In this document: positions 32,103-43,737 of the stretch, piece after piece
Layout: every line of letters starts with the position of its first letter
Position numbering within the stretch: the first letter of the stretch is position 1
From: Batillaria attramentaria
Taxonomy: Eukaryota; Mollusca; Gastropoda; Batillariidae
NCBI GenBank assembly: GCA_018292915.2
Contig: JACVVK020000228.1
Coordinates: 75,001 to 139,000 of the forward strand
Length of the DNA: 64,000 nt
Direction of reading: 5' to 3'
The notes under the pieces: generated by a model
What the model saw: the letters and a program-made list of their open reading frames with translations, nothing else
What the model was told of the DNA's origin: nothing
Database searches by the model: none
Made by a program: the position numbers and the translations under genes

Positions 32103-33254
32103 ATGGAGCAATCCACTTCAAACGGAAGTACTGGCAGCGCCATTGTTTCAACCACTGTCTACAATGAAGAACTCACAGACCTTACTCTGACCCTGAAAGC
32201 AGTACGCCTTATCTTCCAGCAAATCCTGTCACCAATGATTTTGCTTTTCGGGACATTTGGAAACGTGATGATTATTGCTGTTCTCTACAGAATGCGATCA
32301 CAGGGATCGGCTTTGAATGTGTTTTTCATGGCGCTTGCCGTCTCAGATTTTTCTCTGTTATATTCCGGGCTTTTTCGGGCATGGATCGGTTACACATTTC
32401 TTATCGACATTATGGAACTGAATATTGTCTTCTGTAAAGGTATTCGTTACGTCCTGTACACCTCAGGAGTGTTGTCAGCCTGGTTGCTGGTGGCTATGAC
32501 GATACAGAGAGCTGCCGCTGTTGTTTGGCCACATCGTGTCAGGGTGATCTGCACTCAAAAGAAATCCAAATTATTTACAATTGCTTTGTCATTGTTAGTA
32601 GTGGTAATGCACACCCATCTTGTGTTTGGGTACGGGCTAGTTCCACAAGGAGATGGCACTTCATATCAGTGTATCGCTCTGTCTGAGGAATATCTAAGTT
32701 TTATGAGCAATGTATGGTCCCTTGTAGATTTGCTGTTTTCATCGTTTATTCCGTTTGTTCTGCTTGCCACCAGTAACTCTATACTGATATGGAAACTGAC
32801 GGTGTCTGTACGTAACGCCCGAATGACACTGGCAACAGGTCACACTCAGCGGGTTGCGGATCGTGAAAAGAAAGCTTCGTCTGTTACAGTAACTCTTGTT
32901 GTTCTGTCTGTGACATTCTTATTGCTGACCTCTCCATTTGCTATTGTGGTCGTTTACATGGGCTATTTTGTGTCACAAGAGCAATGGGAAGATGAATCAT
33001 TTGCCGCCGTCATGAGATTTGTGATTTTTGTTGGAAACATGACGTGGTACAGCAATAGTGCAGTTAACTTTTATCTGTACTGCTTGACGGGGACAAAGTT
33101 CCGGAAAGAATTCAGGCGAATGATATGTTCATGTCTGCGTCCAGCTGATTTACTAAAGTCGGAACAACACTCCAGCACAAACATGACTCATTTAAGTCAA
33201 AATTCAGAGCAATGCACTGTCTCCAATGAAGAAGTTGAAAATGATGAATTCTGA
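32103..33254 (+). CDS. Class A orphan GPCR, group A (383 aa)
   Basis: Intact receptor. The N-terminus is MEQSTSNGS with N7. TM1 is about 38-63 with N54 (1.50); TM2 about 70-94 with D82; TM3 about 108-134 with Cys111 at its start and Q135-R136-A137 at its end; TM4 about 154-176 with no W4.50; Cys190 lies in loop 2; TM5 about 204-231 with P217; TM6 about 259-287 with P278 in LTSPF; TM7 about 303-326 with N322, Phe323 (7.50) and Y326. Cys342 and Cys344 may be palmitoylated. The tail ends VENDEF. Loop 2 reads AAAVVWPHR where others have AASV. The TATA box is only 97 bp from the ATG, and the short leader carries an overlapping uORF, so translation may be weak. Ligand unknown. Confidence 0.94.
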   Translation: MEQSTSNGSTGSAIVSTTVYNEELTDLTLTLKAVRLIFQQILSPMILLFGTFGNVMIIAVLYRMRSQGSALNVFFMALAVSDFSLLYSGLFRAWIGYTFLIDIMELNIVFCKGIRYVLYTSGVLSAWLLVAMTIQRAAAVVWPHRVRVICTQKKSKLFTIALSLLVVVMHTHLVFGYGLVPQGDGTSYQCIALSEEYLSFMSNVWSLVDLLFSSFIPFVLLATSNSILIWKLTVSVRNARMTLATGHTQRVADREKKASSVTVTLVVLSVTFLLLTSPFAIVVVYMGYFVSQEQWEDESFAAVMRFVIFVGNMTWYSNSAVNFYLYCLTGTKFRKEFRRMICSCLRPADLLKSEQHSSTNMTHLSQNSEQCTVSNEEVENDEF

Positions 33255-34373
33255 CTCTCCTTTTTCTCTCCCTGTGCACGCCCGCTGAGCTTATTTATCA
33301 CCCATGTGCAGCAAACCGTGTCGTAACCCCTTGGTGTATTTCTACCTTGTTTTGGATTTTTTAGGCGCCGTTGTGTGCTGCAGAATGTGTGTATGAGTTG
33401 ATTCACATACACACATTGACGTGTTCTTATCAAATGTTTAATTTAAAGCCCGTAAGGGTCAAGTGGGTAGGTGGGTGGGTACGTTAAACCCTAAACACTC
33501 ACCCATTCTATCCAATTCCGCAACAACACAAACATTCTTCATCACAACAAATAAGCGCGACGACTGGTACAGGGGAGGCAACAACGGTAGAAGGATGCAG
33601 TATCCTGAAGAGTTTTAGCCCCTGATATTGGGAATATATTTTTTCAAGGTGGCGACGGGAAGCGAGGAAAATCTGACGGAAAAAAGCATAAACAGATTAT
33701 CTTGGCTCACATGATGAGTTTTCCGATGAAGATCCACTAGAAAGCACAGGGTCAAACATAGCCTCCTTCCCGACAGCGATACTTCTCCGCTGCAGATTTT
33801 TTTTTTTTTTTTACTTAGCTAATCGACCTCTTTTGCAGAAACGATGCAAACAGTGTCGTCTACCACAGGTGAATCCTGCATTAAATGTACACAGAGTACA
33901 GAGAGCAGCCAAACAGTTACTAATATAAGGCTGAAAAATGTCAACGGATGATATATTATATGTGAACAATACGTCCACTCAGGGACCGTATTTCGTCAGC
34001 AGAAGCCAGTGTTTCTCATTTCATTATCTTTGAACTCCTCAGGCTCAGTGTAAACAACATTGATGTCCTTTTACACCTTTAGTAACTCAGGGGGCTCAGT
34101 CCCATTACACTTTTCCTCACAGAAGATGCTACCAGGCAGGTGACTTTTCTCAGATCATATTTTGATTTAAAAACTGTAATTCTGTCATGTAACAGCTAGC
34201 TTATTAGATGACTACGATTTTCACCTAGGACTAGCTCTCCAACACTGTACAAACGCCCATTAATACTGGTTTCGGATTTCTGCACACGTTACACATATGA
34301 CGTCACATCTCGGGCATTTCGCTCAAATAAAATAGCATATGACAATGTTTTGACAAATGGAGTGGTTTGTACA

Positions 34374-34442
<69 letters not shown>

Positions 34443-35045
34443 AGAGAGAGAGAGAGAGAGAGAGGATAACAACAAAAAAAATGTCAATTTGTGGTAGTGG
34501 GCTGTCAGCAGTGTATCACATGCTGTGGCTAGCGTTAGGGGAGTGAAAACGGCTCGGGTAGCGGTCACGTTTCCCTGGGCCTTGGATGGGGGCAGACGTG
34601 ACCATGAAAATGCTGCTTGGAAGCACGACATGAACATATGCGCGAAGGACGTTGGCCTGAGGTAAATATTTTTATTCATGTTTTATTGGCTTTGATCAAT
34701 CAGGTTTGGAAAATGGCGTTTCGGCATGTATTGCCGTTGTGAAACTGGAGCATTTTCACTACTAGATTATGTAAAGCCATATTTTGCTTTGATGACGGTT
34801 GTTAGGAAAAGGCAAACATAGAACTGAGTTGGCATAAATATCGTAAACTGAGAGTTAACGTACTGACTGGACACACGTTTTGTAGACCAAACTGACACCA
34901 GAGAATTATCGGTGGATATTGTGAACGTTACAGCGTGCAGGCACGATGACAAGACACCCGTTTGGGACATCGCAAGCCGCCGGGACCGTTGTGTGAAAGA
35001 GCGACCTTCTCCCCGTCTGGCCTTCTTTGGAGCATGATGTGTCTG
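33255..35045. repeat. GPCR 3'-flank repeat, copy 5 (extended)
   Basis: It matches 12836-14750 along most of its length, including (TG)n with a following (AG)n at 34375-34464 and the terminal 'gggacatcgcaagccgccgg' section. A poly-T tract lies at about 33797. It is non-coding. Confidence 0.7.
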
Positions 35046-35429
35046 CCAGTCTCCACGTGAACATTGTGCTTGTACCAGACAGCGTGAGCGGTTAGGCCGT
35101 GGGCCAGAGGCCTCTAAAAGGCCTAGTTTTTGAGTTTTTTTCAAATTTGTGCAAATCACAAAATTTTAAGTGTCCCTAAATGTAAATTTCACGCTGATTT
35201 CAAATCTGAAGAGATCCCAAACGTAAGTATGCGCACTACTTCAGAAAATGAGGGACAAGTCTGTGATGACCCTTCATAAGAAGTATCAATACTGTGATGT
35301 TTTGTGGCTGCAAATGATGCACTATTCTATTCAAAACAATCTGTCTTGTCCCTTTTGCCTATGACAATATAAACTATACATGATTAGTAAACAAATTTGG
35401 CAGTTAAGGTTACTTAAAAATAAAAAAAA
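35046..35429. other. Intergenic, nothing recognised
   Basis: AT-rich sequence between the duplicated GPCR flank and a minus-strand LINE. No gene or repeat was identified. Confidence 0.4.
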
Positions 35430-37345
35430 TATAAGAGAGATAATAAGAAGATAAGAACTTTATTAATCCCCTCAGGAAAATTTATCGTGTACAGCTCTTG
35501 ATCACATAATACACAGTACAACTATTATGACACAAGAACAAAATCTCCATGAAGAAATCAGCCATGCACCCACACGCACGTCCACCCATCACATATATAT
35601 ATATATATGCACCCACACACTTAATTGACTTATCCATAGTCATAGCATACACTCTTCTCATGCATACCGCCATGCCACACACCACAAAGTGAAATAACCT
35701 GCACACATAATACATACTACATAGTGAAGCTACGTATTATAATTACATTATTAAAAACAAATCTACAATTCAGGGGATACTACTATAGTTCATCATAGGC
35801 ACTGATCTACTGGTGTACGCCTATGTAATTTACACCATGCATCCACGCACTCTTCACTCATACACCCATCAAATACACTCCTGGCAGAAATACTGTTATG
35901 AATTTCATGATGAAGAAGAAAACTGTAATTCAAAATAATTCAGTCCATCACAAAAACAAAATCTCCACATAAAATCAACCATGCTTTGCACACTTATCTG
36001 CTCATCCACATATCACATGCGCACACACACTCAGCCATAGTCGTACACTCCACACCTCCACGCCATACATCACCTGGTGAAATACATTCGGATTTCCAAT
36101 GCACTAGTCATCTTGCCCCATAATTTCAAACATAATATAAAAAGAACTAAAACTGTTAGAATACTTTGAGAACACAACCACAACAGGGGTTATTTCACTT
36201 TAGCAGCACACTGTACAGCAGCAACAGGTAGTGGACGGCACGCTCTGAAAACAGACTAAGACCTACAGTTATCTGATCAAAGCTAAGTTCTAATCATCAA
36301 TTAAACGCTTTAGTAGCTTCAGGCAAGAAAGATCTCCTATGCCTTTAAGTTTGGCTTGCAGGAGTAATTATTCTCCCACTGAATGTACTTCTCTGGCCCT
36401 CGATGAGGCTGAACAGGGGGTGTCAGACACTGGACATGACAGAGATGTTTTTTTTCTCAAGTCTCTTATAATAAATTATCACTTCAAGCCTCTTCTGGGG
36501 TTTCCCCACCACTGACTCAGCTTTCTTTACAACTTTGTCCACTCTACCCCTGTCCTGTTTTGAGATCTGACTACCCCAACAGACACAGCCCAAGAAGAGG
36601 ACACTGCCTACAAAAAGTACAATGGACATGTATACATGTATGTGTGTAAAACATGTTCAGAGTTTTCTCACTAGCATCAAAAGAGTGTAATTTCCTCAAG
36701 GAGTACAGTCTGGATTGAGATTTCTTTATCACATGATCAGTGTTAGCATTCCAGTTCAGTCTGCTGTCAATAATCACCCCCAAGTATAATATATAGGTCA
36801 ACCCTCTGAAATACCTCCCCCTTAATATGGGGCGGTCGGTGGTCTAGTGGTTAAGAGACTTGTCACCAATGCGAGAGGTCAGGGGTTCGAGCCCCACTCG
36901 GGGCAAAGAATTTTTCCTTCTCGTATGTGGCACCGTTCATTCGGGCCGATCGTCGGGGGTTCTCTCCGGGTACTCCGGCTTCCTCCCCCTCTGCTTTGGA
37001 AATGTTCAGCCCACCAAGTTTGAAAAATAAATGCATATCTAAATTCCGAAATTTAAATAGCTGAGCTGACCCTTCGCACCACGTGATTGTAATACGTTTA
37101 TGTCCTGTGTGTGAGAGAATGCGTGTGATTCACGTGAGCGTGCATGTTGGGTTTAGCTCGCGGCGCTTTGAGCCAAAATATTTGGGATAAAGCGCCTATA
37201 TTAATGCGATTATTATTATTATTATTATCTACAGGATCAACATACTTGGCTTTTTTCCCTGAAATCAATGACCATTTCTCTGGTCTTAGCAATACTGAGA
37301 TGTAAAATATGACACCACTCAACAAAGTTTATTGTAAAGATGGGC
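35430..37345 (-). mobile_element. LINE (L2/CR1-like), minus strand, decayed, with nested SINE
   Basis: On the minus strand, pieces of a reverse transcriptase C-terminal region are readable: KTREMVIDFR and AKYVDP (37345-37228), then after the SINE VFQRVDL, YLGVIIDSRLNWNANTDHVI, CVCWGSQISKQDRGRVDKVV, SLIEGQRSTFSGRI and SFLPEATKAFN. Frameshifts and stops separate them (for example at about 36615 and 36420). A long 3'UTR follows, ending near 35430 with 'taataaagttcttatcttct', a tail typical of L2-like elements. The element is dead. Confidence 0.82.
36826..37227 (+). mobile_element. tRNA-derived SINE nested in the LINE
   Basis: The head 'ggtggtctagtggttaagag' (A box) and 'ggggttcgagccccac' (B box) at about 36835-36900 resemble a tRNA. 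A body follows, then 'ggcgctttgagcc', 'ataaagcgcctatat' and (ATT)n to 37227, a LINE-like 3' tail. It lies in the middle of the LINE reading frame, which resumes on both sides. The tRNA part lacks a clean acceptor stem and 3' end, so it is a SINE and not a tRNA gene. Confidence 0.8.
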
Positions 37346-37731
37346 AACAAACATCATAATATATATATTGGGAATGAGGAGATTGAGACACAGCAGTATG
37401 CAATAAAGCTGAAAAAAAAAACAACTCCTGACTGAGTACAGTGCCATTAGTTTTTAAAACGATAAAGTTGAACAGCATAACGAAACAGTAATGCTCATAA
37501 TTACTTACAATACAAGGCAGAAAACTGCATGGTCTGTTTTCATGGTCTCTTGGTGTAGCACCTGAATGCCCTGTCTTATCATCTGACTGGTCTGTGAGAA
37601 TTTAAACTGGTGTTGTCACACTCTCAGATATTGTGGCTTTAATTGTTAATACCTCAGACGTCACTGTCAGAATTTACACTGGCGTTGCCTTAGCCCCCAA
37701 TGCTGTGGCTTTACCAGTAATTTCTGTCACC

Positions 37732-38650
37732 TCAGATATCACTGTCATACTCTGATGTGTCACTGTCACAATCTGAAGCACCATCACACACCTGGCTCTC
37801 AGCTTCATCTGCACTGTTAGCTACATGTAAGATGTCTTGTGCAGTGGCAAGAATCTTTCTCTTTACAGTCCCACTGACATCAGCAAATTTGTCCAGCCAA
37901 ACTTCATTAATAGAAGTACCACACATCCACACCAATAAATTGAACAAGCCCACAAGAACCATCTCCATAGCATGCTCCGTTGTGAGATCCTTGCTGTCAG
38001 CAGGCCATACTGCTGGTGATGTCACTGACATGACCTGCTCCCTCAGATACATGCTCCCATGGTAAAGTTGCCTCTTGTTGGCCTCATCTGAAAAATATTG
38101 AACCAGCAACAGGCATATAGTGACCTTAGGCAGGATGCTTGGCACAGCTGAAACCCCGATCCCCTCCCCAAACAACTCAATTAGGACTGATCTAGGAAGT
38201 AGTGGAACTCTCAAATTATTATAATTTTTTTTTAAATATACGCTATTCATCGTGCTACGTTGAAGTTGACCGTGACTACAAAGAAGTCTAGACCTGTCTA
38301 TATTATGAGGTCCGGCAACGTAATTATCAAGATCACTGAAAAATGCTCATATTATCATTGTGATTACATACTATTTTCACGAACTTCTCATTCAATTTAA
38401 TAAATCAAACCTAATCCGAAGCACCACGTACAAAAGTTGCAGAAACTTACCTTGAACTATGATATGCCTGTAATCGATTGTAGCATTTCTTGTGAATCCC
38501 TGCCTCGTCAACGTTGAGGTCACTAAAGGCTTCCGAAGAATGACGAGCGACGTCTCCTTGAGTGCAGACGAACAAAGACCACCTTTCGCGACATTCCGAG
38601 ACTCTTTGCATCGTTTTCCTCGCTGAAAGAAAACTGTTTCACTACTGTTG
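37732..38650 (-). CDS. Candidate two-exon gene or TE-derived gene, minus strand
   Basis: A minus-strand frame (38072-37732) after an acceptor 'tggttcaatatttttcag' encodes about 113 residues with VWPADSKDLTTEHAMEMVLV, FNLLVWMCGT and RKILATAQDILHVA, then an acidic Asp/Ser tail. It resembles the layout of an uncharacterised protein family widespread in invertebrates in which 'xxxYNFLxWL' and 'RKxLSIAQDIxY' recur. Upstream, 38611-38454 in another frame reads EAGIHKKCYNRLQAYHSS up to a GTAAGT donor and looks like the Cys/His N-terminal part of such proteins. The phases of the two exons do not match, so an exon is missing or the locus is broken. Confidence 0.35.
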
Positions 38651-38952
38651 GTCGCCCGCACAAGCGTGGGCAGCCATGTTTGTTTCCAAGCGTAGTCTCT
38701 TTCTGATTGGTCGAAAAATTAATTTATTCATCAAGGGAATGAATCGGCGCCTCTTCAGTAAAATCCGATTACCTCCCTTACACGCTCTTTCTAATTATCT
38801 TTCATCCGCGATTAAAAACCAGTGCGCAAAATTTCAGCTGAGATCTCCCAGTTTCTATCTAGTTATGGTGTATTATTGATGATAAAAACCAGAAAATGTA
38901 ATTTGCATTGCAAAAATATTTTATGACACGAAAACCGAGGGCGGCCCACGGC

Positions 38953-38955
<3 letters not shown>

Positions 38956-39038
<83 letters not shown>

Positions 39039-39042
39039 CCGT

Positions 39043-39129
<87 letters not shown>

Positions 39130-39133
39130 CCGT

Positions 39134-39196
<63 letters not shown>

Positions 39197-39204
39197 TATT
39201 CCGT

Positions 39205-39261
<57 letters not shown>

Positions 39262-39265
39262 CCGT

Positions 39266-39330
<65 letters not shown>
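38956..39330. repeat. Long (GT)n array punctuated by TTATTCCGTGG
   Basis: About 375 bp of (GT)n are interrupted four times by 'tta(c/t)tccgtgg' (about 39033, 39125, 39196, 39257) and end in 'ttattccgtgtccctt' at about 39330. It forms the left edge of block B copy 3. Translations are Cys/Val runs only. Confidence 0.9.
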
Positions 39331-39334
<4 letters not shown>

Positions 39335-41154
39335 CCGTGTCCCTTAGTAAGCTAGAGTATGTACGAGTTGTTTTGGGTGTAACTGTGACATGTGTTGGAA
39401 GGAGGGGAATGGAGGAGGAAGGTACGCCGGTATGAATGCTCGGTGAATAAAAGAATCCTGGAAAATGCAAACGCTGTTTGTTCCGGTGCATGTGGACCTG
39501 TGAGATCTGTTGTGCGTAACTGTAGGTTGAGCGAACGCGTACGTAACAATATTAGCATTGCTGAATGTGTGTACGTTCTGTGAGTTCTTGTATACTGAAG
39601 GTTTCTTCGCCGCGTGCTGCCGGGGAGCCGGAGTGGTCGAATGGTATAGCGTTGGACTTCCAATGCTCGGATCGTGAGTTCGAATCCCGGCTGGGGCCAA
39701 ATATTTGTGCTGGCTTCTTCATCGTTGCCCCGTCTTTGATATCACCGGTATGTGGTGGAAAAGGACGTTAAACCCCCAAACACCCACCCCACCCACACAC
39801 CCACCCACCCCACCCGCGTGCTGCCAGCACCTCGCTAATTTGTCGCTAATTTGTTCAACAGTACAAATCAGAGCGAAAATGATCAATATCGTATATTTAC
39901 GACGATACTGAAGGCCGCTTACCATGCATTGAGGACGCATAGTACACTAATTGTGATATCAATATCTTCTGTAAGCGGAGATCATTGACGATGGGAAAAG
40001 GCAGAAACCGCAGGAGACCCTACCATACTAATAGCAGTGGCATTTGCAAACCTTTATTCTGATTTAACTTTTTTCCCCGTCATAAGTTTATGGACAGAAT
40101 GACTGTGTCGCTAGCAACAATGAACGCCGCGTACTGTATTGCCTGGTGTACACGACTGTTACAATTTCAGCCTGATCATGACGGAACAACACAGAACAGG
40201 CCGCCTGTCAAGCCAAACCTATCATTTTCTGACATACCAAACACGCCTCTTATCCATTCCCACAAACATAAGTTAAAATTAATGCACTTTAAGCACATCT
40301 GAAAATTTAAGGAAAACAAAGGAAATTTATGTCAATAATATCACCCTCTTACTTACTGACCTTCTCCATTTGAACTGTATTATGTGACCTGTAGATCCGC
40401 CAATGCGGCATCTCCTCTTCCTGAATGAAGTGATAATACTGGACTTGGCCACTTGACTCATCACCTGCAGCAGGAGGTGAAAGGTGAGTCTGAAGCCTTG
40501 CTGGCTCTTCTTTTCTCTGCACCCACATCTACAGAAAGGAATTACAGGAATGAACCCGTTCAACATAATAGCTCTCTCTCTCTCTCTCTTTCTCTATTGT
40601 ATGCTTATCTTCAAACATATGTACACTTTCGTCTAGATAATAAACCATCCGGAATTCTGCACTCGACAAATTTATGTGACAGTCAATGTTAAATTTGTTC
40701 TGTGTTGCCGGTTGTAATATACCCCTAACCCTCCCCTCATCCCCCCCTCCCCCCCCCCCCCCCAAAAAAAAAAAATAAAATAAAAATAAAAAATAAATAA
40801 ATAAAATACACATAAAATTGAAAATCACATATTCATAAACAATACTTACACAGATTATAGCAAAGTAAGAAAAGGCTGTCACCCAAATCTATTAAGTGCA
40901 CAGCTACTTACAAATAATATCATATTATACCGTAATTGGTGCAATAAATTACTTTGAATAATATGTGAATTAGATAGTTCTACCTCGATCGTGAAACATA
41001 AACATAGTCATGTACCAGGAAACGGACAAACTACTACAAAGTTTATGTGCACCTTTTCTTTTCTCATATGTAAAAAAAATCGTTGAAAATAAATCTCTTA
41101 GTACCAAATATAATACTGTCATCTATTGTATCACAAAAATGCTTCACCAAAGCA

Positions 41155-41227
<73 letters not shown>

Positions 41228-41560
41228 GAGTGTAGCTTTTTATAACTTGCGTTACGTATAAATTATACTACACCGCTATTGTCCGCAAAACTGTTTTAGC
41301 ATTGGAAGGTGGTGAGTGTTCTGTACATCTCTTGACGCTCTTTTCCGTGTAAAACATCGGGTGTGATTGTCGCAGAAAGTGTGTTTCATGAGTTAATACA
41401 CCAGATCTCAATTCAACTTACGTGTGCGAAATCCGTATTATCAAAGGGGTTCTCACTCTATGTCTCCGAGGACATAGATATCATCACTCCAACTCTGCTT
41501 GGTTTGGTTAGAGTTTAGAGTTTTCCTTCTCCCAGGACAGCTTCCTTTCCCTGAATGTAG
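39331..41560. repeat. Block B, copy 3
   Basis: It is very close to copy 1 (8062-9834) and extends further, with (CA)n at about 41156-41226 and the 'gcattggaaggtggtgagtg' to 'cccaggacagcttcctttcc' tail. It is interrupted by a SINE at 39622-39813. Confidence 0.8.
39622..39813 (+). mobile_element. tRNA-derived SINE with 12-bp target duplication
   Basis: The insert is flanked by 'ccgcgtgctgcc' at 39610-39621 and 39814-39825, and the other block B copies lack it. The head 'agccggagtggtcgaatggt' and 'gagttcgaatcccggct' are A- and B-box-like. The tail is (CCCA)n-rich. The tRNA-like part is not followed by a tRNA 3' end, so it is a SINE and not a tRNA gene. The intact duplication indicates a fairly recent insertion. 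Confidence 0.85.
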
Positions 41561-42239
41561 AACCTCTACTGCCCCAGTAAAGCCCTGGTGTCATCATCAT
41601 CATTAGCTTGTTTTACGTCCTATGGCTTTTGGCCCTTAAGGACAAGTTGTTCCTGGCGTGTGTCTTTGGCTGCTTGGCTGGGCGAGTGTCTTTGGGGTGT
41701 GTGAGGGCTGTTTTGCTTAGCTTTTGGCAACGTCGGAGGGTTTCTGCTTGGCTTTCAGGTGCCTGGTCTGGGTTTGTTTTTCAGTGCCTCAGTCTGTTAG
41801 CCCTGGTGGCACACTTGGTGTTGTTATACTGCTTTACCAGGACCGCGCCGTGTCCAAGGCTTTTCTGTTTCTTTCTTTTCGTCTGTTTGTTGTTCTTGTC
41901 CTTCACTTGAAGGGCTCGGGCAGTTATGGACCATTTGAGAGCTGCGCGTGATTCAAATTGTCACTTCCACCATTGTTTTCAAATCATGAGATGTAAGAAG
42001 TCGGCAGAGGATAGAAGCTGTGTGAACAGAATGACAAAACCACGGGTGGCTGAAGTGGACATCGGCGTTACAACCGCGAAGTGCTGTTTTAGTGATTACA
42101 ACAACAATAAAATCTGAGAAGTTGCAAAGTATGCCAGTGACGTACATGTACAACAGAAACTTGTTCTTAAAGTAGACAAATCGGTCCATTTGATGATACT
42201 GTTTCCGTTACTCTTGGTTAAAAAAACAACATGAAAAAT
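41561..42239. repeat. Segmental duplication shared with 59985-60360
   Basis: 'gaccatttgagagctgcgcg' to 'aacaacaataaaatctgaga' (about 41930-42120) matches 60115-60310, and neighbouring parts match too. Small frames here are not convincing genes. Confidence 0.6.
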
Positions 42240-43188
42240 TGTCACACTCCATTTGCACTTGACTCCGTCACGCAAGCTTCCATCATGCATACCACATTCT
42301 CACACACATGCACTCGTCCCACGACATAAACCAAGGCAAGGGCTTTGTACACACGCTTTCAAGAAACCGAGTGACAACATACAAAAACCGATAACAAATT
42401 ACCACCGGCCAAGACCGCGACCAAGACAGCGTTTGACGGGTGGATTTACTACTATTGGTATCGCTGCCGTTACCCGGAGAACTAACTACAACTGTCTGTG
42501 GCTCACTACTAAGAATGCCCGGATGCCATACTTATGACCGTGTGAGTCTGGCCTTGCGTGGTCCCTTCCGGACGACGACCAAGAGCTGGGCGGCAACTCC
42601 CCCTGGCGACGTTCCCGGATCCTAGCTGTCCTGAGATGTCCAGCGAAGTCCCAGGGAAGTAATACGGGCGGTCCACGACCCCCAGGGTTCCTCTAGCGAC
42701 GTGGTGCACCGCACGTCCACGGAACGAGGTTCAGCTCCCTGCCGAACAAGAGTGCCCCCACTCTCAAGGCTTCAGTTATTGCATCGGCTGTGCGCCATCA
42801 GACTAGGATGTCACTCAAGCTTGATACCGGCCGAGCGCCGTCGCTTCGTCTGCTGCTGTCCTGACAAAGGCCCACCGCAGACCGCTGTCGCACAGAGAAC
42901 ATTCGTTGTAATACAAGTGTTGATAACATTACACTAACGGACCAATGGCAATAGCGTAACACAGAATTCACAACACACACTCCTCGCACAAATCACGACA
43001 AACACACTCAACATTGGCATCATGCACGCGGCACTCTGCCCGTGACACACCATACAGAACACCAGCTTAACTGAACAGCGACGTGTCCCCCTCTCGGCTT
43101 GCACGTGGCAAAGCGCTACACGCACTGAAGAAATACACAAAACAAATTAGTGCAGTGTGAAATTATGTCCGACTCGCAGGTCGTGACA
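42240..43188. mobile_element. Solo LTR-like element (949 bp), GC-rich
   Basis: It begins TGTCAC and ends GTGACA, and is flanked by AAAAT at 42235-42239 and 43189-43193. The related segment at 60.35 kb lacks it. Complementary TG...CA ends, a 5-bp duplication and this length fit a solo LTR. It is markedly more GC-rich than its surroundings. No coding frame is convincing; orientation is not determined. Confidence 0.7.
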
Positions 43189-43397
43189 AAAATGCACGTT
43201 TTTCGATCAAAATTAACAAACTCGTGTGGTGTATTCTCCGTATTCGGGGGCCCGTCATTGTGACAACTTTCTATGAAGCGGCTGGAAATAATGAAGAAAC
43301 AATAGAATTTCTAATTCTATACAGGTTGGTACGCTGATGAGAGCAGACCCGGCAATATGCAAAAAGTACCCGAAGTGCACTTGATCTGACTGACTTG

Positions 43398-43447
<50 letters not shown>
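43398..43447. repeat. (GT)n array
   Basis: Perfect (GT)n directly precedes the predicted splice acceptor of gene 43738, so it lies within its putative 5' intron. Confidence 0.85.
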
Positions 43448-43450
<3 letters not shown>

Positions 43451-43452
<2 letters not shown>

Positions 43453-43737
43453 CAGGGTCTGATGTCAGGCAACATTGTGCTAACAGACGTTTTCCCAGAG
43501 CTGACCAAGACGAGAAGATTGACAGCACTCCCAACGAAAACGCTTGGTGTGAATCCCCTGTACTGACAAGCCTGCCTGGAGCACGACCAACGTCTTCTCT
43601 GTTTTCAGTCTCCTGACTGACAAAGAACATTCTCACTACAAATAACAGACACACGGGTTTTCAATAAGCTGTAACGTTTGACACCATAAAAACACATAAC
43701 AGTGAATAACATTATCTGGTCCACTGTTACATTTGAC
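43451..43737 (+). promoter_or_regulatory. Predicted 5'UTR of gene 43738 with splice acceptor
   Basis: 'gtgtgttatttcag' ends at 43455 after (GT)n, giving a plausible acceptor. Paralogue 60603 diverges at exactly this kind of position. No upstream exon or TATA box was recognised. Confidence 0.35.

Noticed and set aside
36831..36906. tRNA gene
   Set aside because: A and B boxes are present but it continues into a SINE body with a LINE-like tail; the tRNA-like heads at 39630 and 58411 were rejected for the same reason.
38908..39435. Long plus-strand frames of Cys/Val repeats over the (GT)n array
   Set aside because: They are translations of a dinucleotide repeat in all three frames; likewise at 7857-8171, 14000-14165 and 19064-19252.
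43702..43737. Start of gene 43738 at an upstream GTG
   Set aside because: Nuclear genes start at ATG and the paralogue 25480 starts at the equivalent Met; the same reasoning removed upstream extensions of 50254 and 54495.
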